Source: JBHHUI01 sp965248775
Lineage (GTDB): Bacteria; Chloroflexota; Anaerolineae; Anaerolineales; JBHHUI01
Assembly: GCA_965248775.1 (NCBI GenBank)
Contig: OZ252150.1
Coordinates: 3,844,001 to 3,908,000, forward strand
Reading direction: 5' to 3'
DNA length: 64,000 nucleotides
The notes below the pieces were generated by a model. That model was not told where the DNA came from. It was given only the letters and a program-made list of their open reading frames with translations, and did no database searches. The position numbers were made by a program, and so were the translations under genes. Below, in pieces: positions 59,102 to 64,000 of this stretch. Numbering within the stretch: position 1 is the first letter of the stretch; each line of letters starts with the position of its first letter.

Positions 59102-59389
59102 ATGTCCCACGCCATTTTGCAGATTCGAAGTAACGGTCAGATCACCCTCCCTAGATCGATCCGGCACCAGGCGAATCTAAAGGAAGGGGACACACTCGAA
59201 GTGTTGATCGAGCAGGATGGTACGCTGCGGTTGGTGCCAAAGGTTATCGTTGACCGCAACCAGGCCTATTTCTGGACTTCGCGCTGGCAAAAAGGTGAGC
59301 AAGAAGCAGAAGCCGATATCGAGGCCGGGCGCGTTTCTCATTTTGACGACGTAGAAGAAGCACTTGACTTTCTAGACAGCCCGGATTAG
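59102..59389 (+). CDS. AbrB/MazE-type antitoxin
   Basis: 95 residues from ATG 59102 behind AAGGAG. N-terminal swapped-hairpin DNA-binding domain: MSHAILQIRSNGQITLPRSI, RHQANLKEGDTLEVLIEQDG. The C-terminal acidic helix (EQEAEADIEAGRVSHFDDVE) is the usual toxin-neutralising part. It probably represses its own operon. The toxin gene follows after 13 bases. Confidence 0.9.
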   Translation: MSHAILQIRSNGQITLPRSIRHQANLKEGDTLEVLIEQDGTLRLVPKVIVDRNQAYFWTSRWQKGEQEAEADIEAGRVSHFDDVEEALDFLDSPD

Positions 59390-59402
59390 CGGCCGGTGTG
59401 TA

Positions 59403-59663
59403 ATGGCCCTAATCATTACCGATCGCTTCAGAAAAGCCTATCGGAGATTACCCGCCCAAATTCAGAAGAAGGCGAAAAAGGCGTTACTTTTGTTGGAGGA
59501 GAATCCCCGTCATCCTTCATTACGAGTTAAGAAAATACGTGGTGCCGGAGACATATTCGAAGGTCGGGTTGATCAGAAATACAGATTCTCCTTCCAATTC
59601 GCTACTGATGATAAGGTGTTGCGGAATATCGATAACCACGACGAGTGTCTAAAGAATCCGTAG
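59403..59663 (+). CDS. RelE/ParE-superfamily toxin
   Basis: 86 residues: MALIITDRFRKAYRRLPAQI, then KKAKKALLLLEENPRHPSLR, GAGDIFEGRVDQKYRFSFQF and RNIDNHDECLKNP. The small basic beta-alpha fold with RF-x-K-x-Y-R-R-L and Y-R-x-x-F motifs is that of RelE/YafQ/HigB-like mRNA interferases or ParE. Partner of the AbrB-type antitoxin just upstream. Confidence 0.88.
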   Translation: MALIITDRFRKAYRRLPAQIQKKAKKALLLLEENPRHPSLRVKKIRGAGDIFEGRVDQKYRFSFQFATDDKVLRNIDNHDECLKNP

Positions 59664-60257
59664 GCAGAGTCCAGGCTTATGCTTGCTACTTGCACTGTCC
59701 GAAAGCAGCTTCGAAAATCGCCATATTAAATTTGTTGCTCGCGGACCCGCTGATCGCATACGTCGCCGTCTGAACCGAAGATTCGGCCACGGACGTTGCC
59801 ACAAGTTGAAGCGAATTATCATGACCCTAATCATCGGCAAGGTATAGCGCACTCTGTCAGATGTAGAGGCGGCAGCGCGCGGCATGATTCAGGTTATAGA
59901 CAACGCATTGAGCGAGGTCGACTCTGAAGATGGCTACATCTACCTTGCCCTTATGTTCGAGCCAATTGAAGTTTCTGACATCGTGGCGCGTATTCTCGAG
60001 TCTCGGGCCGGATAGTCGCTGAGAACAACTCTGCCTTGACTATAGTAAGAGACCTCCGAGGTCTTTGGTGCTATCTTACATACTCCCCGTCATTCGAGTG
60101 CGCTCAAGACAGGCGTTGCCGGTCTCTACGAAGCCGAATTGGATGCCGGCCTACCGGTCACTAAAGAAACCAACGAATCTGCCGTCTCGGTGCACTGAAA
60201 ATCCCGTTTGCAGGATTTAGATTCACTCCTGGGCTCTATTCTCGCCGCCGTAGCTAA
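59664..60257. other. Region of gene remnants
   Basis: About 600 bases. A short frame at 59884-60015 (MIQVIDNALSEVDSEDGYIY, 43 residues) has no recognised domain. GACCTCCGAGGTC at 60051 is a small palindrome. An RHS-like trace lies at about 60110-60170. No complete gene. Confidence 0.45.
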
Positions 60258-61340
60258 ATGAGTTCGTCGAGCGTTCTAATCTTTGGCGGCTATGGCGTTT
60301 TTGGTGCCCGGCTTGCTGCCGATTTGTTGCAGTGTACCGATGCGCGAGTCGTCCTCGCCGGTCGCAATTTTTCTCGGGCACGTACGCTTTGTGACCGTTT
60401 AGGTCCGCGTACTATCCCGTTGGCTTGTGATATGCGGGATGCTGGCGCGGTGGAACAGGCAGTCGGCAATGCAGCTGTGGTCATTGTAGCCGCCGGCCCC
60501 TTTCAGTCTCTCCCCCTTACCGCGTTAGAAGCGGCCATACACCACCGGGTGCATTACATCGATCTGGCCGATTCGCGTTTCTATCTACAGCAAGTCGAAG
60601 CCCGACGCAAGAACATAGAGGCTGCAGACATCACGGTCTTGAGCGCGCTGTCAACTGTATCGGGCATTTCCGCGGTTTTTGCCGGTTGGGGCGCGCATGA
60701 ATTGGGTGGCGCAGAGCAAGTGCACATAGCGCTCTCTCCGGGTAACCATAATCCCCGCGGCCTCGGAACCATCGGTTCGGTCCTCACGAGCGTTGGAAAA
60801 CCAATCCAGATATGGCGGAGCGGCCAATGGGTCACCAAGATTGGTTGGAGCGAGCCAGAGAAAATTTCATTCCCTGCTCCAATTGGTGTACGCCGCGTCT
60901 ATTGGATAGATGGCCCGGACTATGATGTGCTGCCGCGTGAACTGGGTTGCCAGGATGTAGCCTTCAAAAGCGGTTTGGAACTGGATCTGATCAATCGAAG
61001 TCTGAACTTGCTGGCTTGGTACCGGCAACGCCGACCAGGATTTGCACTAGAACGTTACACCTGGCTGCTCATGCAATTGAGTATGTTGTTCGCCCCGTTT
61101 GGAACAGAGCATGGGGCATTGCGGGTAGCAGTCCAAAACGGTGAGCGTCAATGGGAAGCTACCGTAGTGGCAGAGCGAGATGGGCCGATGGTCGCAGCGA
61201 CGCCGGCAGCGGTTGCTACAGAACGTTTGCTAAACGGCGAATTAACAGAGCGCGGGCTGATCCCGCTCTGCGAATGGACTGCGGCGCCATTGCTGGTAAA
61301 GGAATTAGAAAGTCGTGGATTGAAAGTTGTCGTCAGCTGA
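60258..61340 (+). CDS. Saccharopine-dehydrogenase-like NAD(P)-binding protein
   Basis: 360 residues. N-terminal Rossmann motif LIFGGYGVFGARLAADLL and AGRNFSRA, then VVIVAAGPFQSLPLTALEAA and HHRVHYIDLADSRFYLQQ, the typical saccharopine-dehydrogenase NADP-binding domain signature. The C-terminal domain is of the trans-acting enoyl-reductase-like group. Often found beside or fused to DUF4166; here the DUF4166 C-half lies next to it, convergent. Substrate unknown. Confidence 0.9.
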   Translation: MSSSSVLIFGGYGVFGARLAADLLQCTDARVVLAGRNFSRARTLCDRLGPRTIPLACDMRDAGAVEQAVGNAAVVIVAAGPFQSLPLTALEAAIHHRVHYIDLADSRFYLQQVEARRKNIEAADITVLSALSTVSGISAVFAGWGAHELGGAEQVHIALSPGNHNPRGLGTIGSVLTSVGKPIQIWRSGQWVTKIGWSEPEKISFPAPIGVRRVYWIDGPDYDVLPRELGCQDVAFKSGLELDLINRSLNLLAWYRQRRPGFALERYTWLLMQLSMLFAPFGTEHGALRVAVQNGERQWEATVVAERDGPMVAATPAAVATERLLNGELTERGLIPLCEWTAAPLLVKELESRGLKVVVS

Positions 61341-61485
61341 CGCCTCAATGCGATCGCGCATCAGTTCAAATGCCGAGCAGGTGCATATTACCCACACCTG
61401 GGCGTGCGTGCGCCGCAAGTATCGGGGGTCGAACTGCACCGTAAATCATATTCAACGATTGCCAGGAGTGTATAAGCGCAGATAT

Positions 61486-61858
61486 TCAGGATGCTATTCG
61501 AACGCCATTTTTGTATCTCGCGATCTGGAACATTCCTTCGTAGCCGACTACTTCGCCTAAAAACGGATGGATGATACGTAAGCCCAAATCAACGGTATCT
61601 TCTGCAGCGCTGCGCGCGGTCTGAGATAACTCTACGCGACCAAACATGGGCAGCCAGATCCACTTCGGTCGATAGAACACTCGATTGCCGATGCGAATAG
61701 CATATGTTACGGTTTCCAATGTAAATGTGCGCGGGGGATTAAATTTGCCTTTCCAAACCATGTGGAGCCGGAACTGTGGGCCCACGAGGTCTGCAGGGTT
61801 ATCCCAGAGTGTATCGTACACAATGCGGTTGTTGAACTCTCCAGGACTATCGAACTCG
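61486..61858 (-). pseudogene. DUF4166-domain protein, C-terminal half
   Basis: From the IS1 edge the minus frame reads EFDSPGEFNNRIVYDTLWDN, then GPQFRLHMVWKGKFNPPRTF, GRVELSQTARSAAEDTVDLG and LGEVVGYEGMFQIARYKNGV. Continues the N-terminal half at 45553-45847. Flank CGAACTCG (61851-61858) is the inverted partner of CGAGTTCG at 45840-45847. Confidence 0.92.
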
Positions 61859-62677
61859 GGTAGTGGTTACATGTTGACTGATGAGTCTGGAAAAAGTAAG
61901 TTGTTGGCCTGCCAAACAGAGGAGCGCCAAAATGATCCAGAGTGTCATCACGCATGAGTGTTCAAAGTGCAGGAGCCTCAACATTGTCAAGAATGGTACA
62001 GACTATAAAGGCGGTCAGAAGTTTCATTGTCTCGATTGCGCCGCTTATGGAATGTTGGAACCGCAAAGCCGTTCTTATCCTGAGTTCATCAGAGAATTTG
62101 TCCTACGCACCTATCGAGAGCGAGCCAGTATGCGCGGCATTGAGCGCATCTTTGGCATCGCGCGGCAGACATTAGCACGCTGGATTCTGGAGAAGGCCGG
62201 CGCTATGCCGAACCTGGCTGACACTTTAGAAACCGTAAAAACGGATGATGTGCTGGAATTGGATGAATTATGGTCATTTGTACGCACAAAAAACGATAAA
62301 CGTTGGATATGGGTCGCGCTGTGTCGGCGCACGCGCCAAGTGGTGGCCTATTTTATTGGCGACCGCAGTGAAAAAAGTTGTCGCGCGTTATGGAAATCCA
62401 TCCCAGCATCCTACAAAGCGTGTTGCTCCTTCAGCGACTTCTGGCACGCTTACCAGAAGGTTTTACCAAACGACACTCACCAAAGTGTCGGCAAAGAAAG
62501 CGGCCAGACATCTCACGTGGAACGCTGGAACAACACCTTGCGCCAGAGACTGGCTCGCTTCGTGCGCAAAACTCTTTCTTTCTCCAAGTCCGACGTTTAC
62601 CATGAAGCTGTACTCAAGTTGTATCTCCATTACTACAATACAGCGTGGTCCCCATCAGTTACCATGTAACCACTACC
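61859..62677 (+). mobile_element. IS1-family insertion sequence, copy 3 (right edge of inverted block)
   Basis: 819 bp, identical ends and coding sequence to the copies at 32403 and 45848, opposite orientation to the latter. Left flank from DUF4166, right flank from cbiB. Confidence 0.95.
61932..62669 (+). CDS. IS1-family transposase (copy 3)
   Basis: Same intact 245-residue protein as the other two copies. AGGAG seven bases upstream of ATG 61932. Confidence 0.95.
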   Translation: MIQSVITHECSKCRSLNIVKNGTDYKGGQKFHCLDCAAYGMLEPQSRSYPEFIREFVLRTYRERASMRGIERIFGIARQTLARWILEKAGAMPNLADTLETVKTDDVLELDELWSFVRTKNDKRWIWVALCRRTRQVVAYFIGDRSEKSCRALWKSIPASYKACCSFSDFWHAYQKVLPNDTHQSVGKESGQTSHVERWNNTLRQRLARFVRKTLSFSKSDVYHEAVLKLYLHYYNTAWSPSVTM

Positions 62678-62942
62678 CGTAAGTGCAAGATTGCGGCATG
62701 CAGCCCGTGTGATGTTTTCAGATCATTCCGCGACGACAAGCCCTAACGCAGGCTGGCCGATGAGCGCTGCCACCGGCGCGCTCGGCGTGACGCTGGAAAA
62801 AATCGACCATTACAAGCTTCGCGGCGGGGCTGCACTGCCTGAGTGGGCGACGATCCCAGGCGCGCGGCGTTTAATGTCGATTTCCGCATTCGGCGTTCTC
62901 TGCGTCATGATATTGGTCTGGGGCCTTGTGCATGCTTGGTAA
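62678..62942 (+). pseudogene. cbiB: Adenosylcobinamide-phosphate synthase CbiB/CobD, C-terminal fragment
   Basis: The frame entering from the IS1 edge reads RHAARVMFSDHSATTSPNAG, then WPMSAATGALGVTLEKIDHY and a final membrane helix (LMSISAFGVLCVMILVWGLV). SPNAGWPMSA is the CbiB C-terminal signature. About 85 of some 310 residues remain. CbiB joins cobyric acid to the aminopropanol arm in B12 synthesis. In the pre-inversion order it directly followed cobQ, and IS1 insertion removed the end of cobQ and most of cbiB. Confidence 0.88.
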
Positions 62943-63113
62943 AAGTGCACGGAAATTGGAGACTACCTTCTCTTTCACGTCTGCTATACGTTTGATTCAC
63001 CGCAGATTTATGGACAGTATCGACCTCCGAGCCGACTATTTAGTTACGTGAATCAGGCTCCACTTGCGAATGACCGCAACCAGTGAGGAGACTGTTGCGC
63101 AAGGAGGTGCGAT

Positions 63114-63548
63114 ATGTCAATCGTAGCTGTAATCGACCAGAAACAAGACGGGGCCCAAGTGCGCGTGCCCATAGAGCGAGCCGACCTTCCGAATAAATTT
63201 ATCAATGGAAATGACCGCGTTATCGCGTTGCTCGGCGTCATCGTCGCAATATTGATCGTCTTACAAGTCGTCGGAGCGATTTATATGTGGCGACTCCAGA
63301 CCCAGACGGCCGACGTCAGTCAACAATTGAGCAATGGCACAACGTCCATTCGCGACGATGTGCAGAAATTGCAAAACATGACGGGCGAAATCGTTAGCGC
63401 CATTGAGGTGCAATACGCGGTTTCGTGTTCGGTGCTTTCGGTCAACATAGGAAAAAACCTAAGTCCGCAAGAATGCGCTGAGCTGCAGCAGGGGATGATC
63501 GCCTACGCTCGGGAACTTCCGCCTTCCTCGCAACCCAGTACCGAGTGA
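63114..63548 (+). CDS. Single-pass membrane protein, function unknown
   Basis: 144 residues from ATG 63114 (AAGGAGGTG nearby). MSIVAVIDQKQDGAQVRVPI, a transmembrane helix at about 38-60 (VIALLGVIVAILIVLQVVGA) and a helical periplasmic or cytoplasmic tail with QTADVSQQLSNGTTSIRDDV and a CSVLSVNIGKNLSPQEC pair of cysteines. The last residues (QPSTE) come from a hairpin module, so the native C-terminus is probably altered. Family not recognised. Confidence 0.7.
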   Translation: MSIVAVIDQKQDGAQVRVPIERADLPNKFINGNDRVIALLGVIVAILIVLQVVGAIYMWRLQTQTADVSQQLSNGTTSIRDDVQKLQNMTGEIVSAIEVQYAVSCSVLSVNIGKNLSPQECAELQQGMIAYARELPPSSQPSTE

Positions 63549-63560
63549 ACTGGGTCGGTA
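63539..63560. repeat. Hairpin module at the end of a single-copy gene
   Basis: Arms TACCGA / TCGGTA around GTGAACTGGG. It supplies the stop codon of the preceding gene. Confidence 0.75.
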
Positions 63561-63584
63561 TCGGACTAAACAGCATCACAACAA

Positions 63585-63616
63585 TCACACTTCCCGTTTC
63601 GAATCGGGAAGTGTGA
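63585..63616. terminator. Strong hairpin downstream of the membrane-protein gene
   Basis: Perfect 12-bp arms TCACACTTCCCG / CGGGAAGTGTGA with loop TTTCGAAT. No T-tract follows, so its role as a terminator is uncertain. Confidence 0.5.
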
Positions 63617-64000
63617 TGAAAAACCTCTAATAACTCCGGCAAGTCTAGGCGTACACCGCCTTGCGTTCAAGGTCGTTTCGAATTACCTTTGCATCCCACA
63701 ACATAATATCCCAGCAATCATGTGAAGTGAGCAAATTTGCTCGACAATGTCGGAACGCGCTCGTTCACGAAATAGCCTACCGCCTTTGTTTCGTTCTCGA
63801 CCTACTGAACTGTTCTTCAAGGAAACGCGCTCCGTACTGGTTTGGGCAGAACCTCAGACCTGTTGGTCGTCTTCGAATGTACAGCACGTCGCAATGAGGA
63901 GGCTTGCATACGGAAGTCCCCATGCGAACGGCTATACTGGCATGCGGAGCAATTCATCCAGCATGCCAAAGAAACACGTCCGGATTACGCATTCCCCCAG
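63617..64000. other. Right-edge region without a recognised gene
   Basis: Nothing supported on either strand; only short frames without motifs. A gene may begin beyond the window edge. Confidence 0.35.

Overview
The window looks like a chromosome segment of an IS-rich, filamentous-type bacterium, most likely a Chloroflexota (Anaerolineae-like) genome. This placement is an inference. It rests on a kinase-STAND-WD40 receptor, a class III cyclase fused to an NB-ARC/TPR ATPase, moderate GC content and the mixed gene content; no rRNA or other phylogenetic marker is present.

Layout. 1-3.8 kb: end of an FAD oxidoreductase, typA/bipA, and an OmpR-type response regulator carrying a nonsense codon. 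3.9-16 kb: three IS3-family copies and one ISNCY-like element surrounding a very large Ser/Thr kinase-nSTAND1-WD40 gene; one IS3 copy splits this gene with a clean 3-bp target duplication. 16-29.3 kb: a row of minus-strand genes (VOC protein, LysE exporter, ProC-like reductase, alpha/beta hydrolase, ABC transporter, DUF1801, peroxiredoxin-like). Several are bounded by GCCTAAC/GTTRRRY cores and imperfect palindromes typical of integron attC sites, so this looks like a decayed cassette array without a visible integrase. It is riddled with IS1182, IS982-like and IS4-like elements and a 140-bp MITE. 30-36 kb: an adenylate cyclase/NB-ARC/TPR gene split by an IS982-like element that itself carries an IS1-family element, then an IS4-family element. 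36.2-39.6 kb: a plasmid- or phage-like module (wHTH replication protein, DnaC-like loader, small proteins, tyrosine recombinase) ending at a tRNA-like sequence. 39.8-45.5 kb: CheX-like protein, MFS transporter, DMSP-lyase-like cupin, methyltransferase, beta-helix lipoprotein and a small membrane protein.

45.8-62.7 kb: a 15.2-kb block lying between two inverted IS1-family copies. The block has been inverted. A DUF4166 gene is split between 45.8 kb and 61.8 kb, and its two halves carry the two arms of one 8-bp target duplication (CGAGTTCG). A truncated cobQ at one end and a cbiB fragment at the other were originally neighbours. The block contains an ADI-like plus M20 carbamoyl-amidohydrolase pair next to an ECF importer operon (EcfS, two ATPases, EcfT, AIR-synthase-like), which together could serve uptake and breakdown of a guanidino/ureido compound (inference). 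It also holds a MEMO-family protein, a toxin-antitoxin pair and a saccharopine-dehydrogenase-like gene.

The most unusual signal is a set of small (about 20-40 bp), often nested, hairpin modules built around CAGT/ACTG loops. They are inserted in IS3-like and IS982-like transposase genes, an attC-like intergenic repeat, and the end of a single-copy gene. Identical modules occur in unrelated elements. Comparison of related copies gives filled and empty sites: removing the modules leaves both IS982-like copies at exactly 911 bp. I know of no described family that matches; an assembly artefact must be excluded first.
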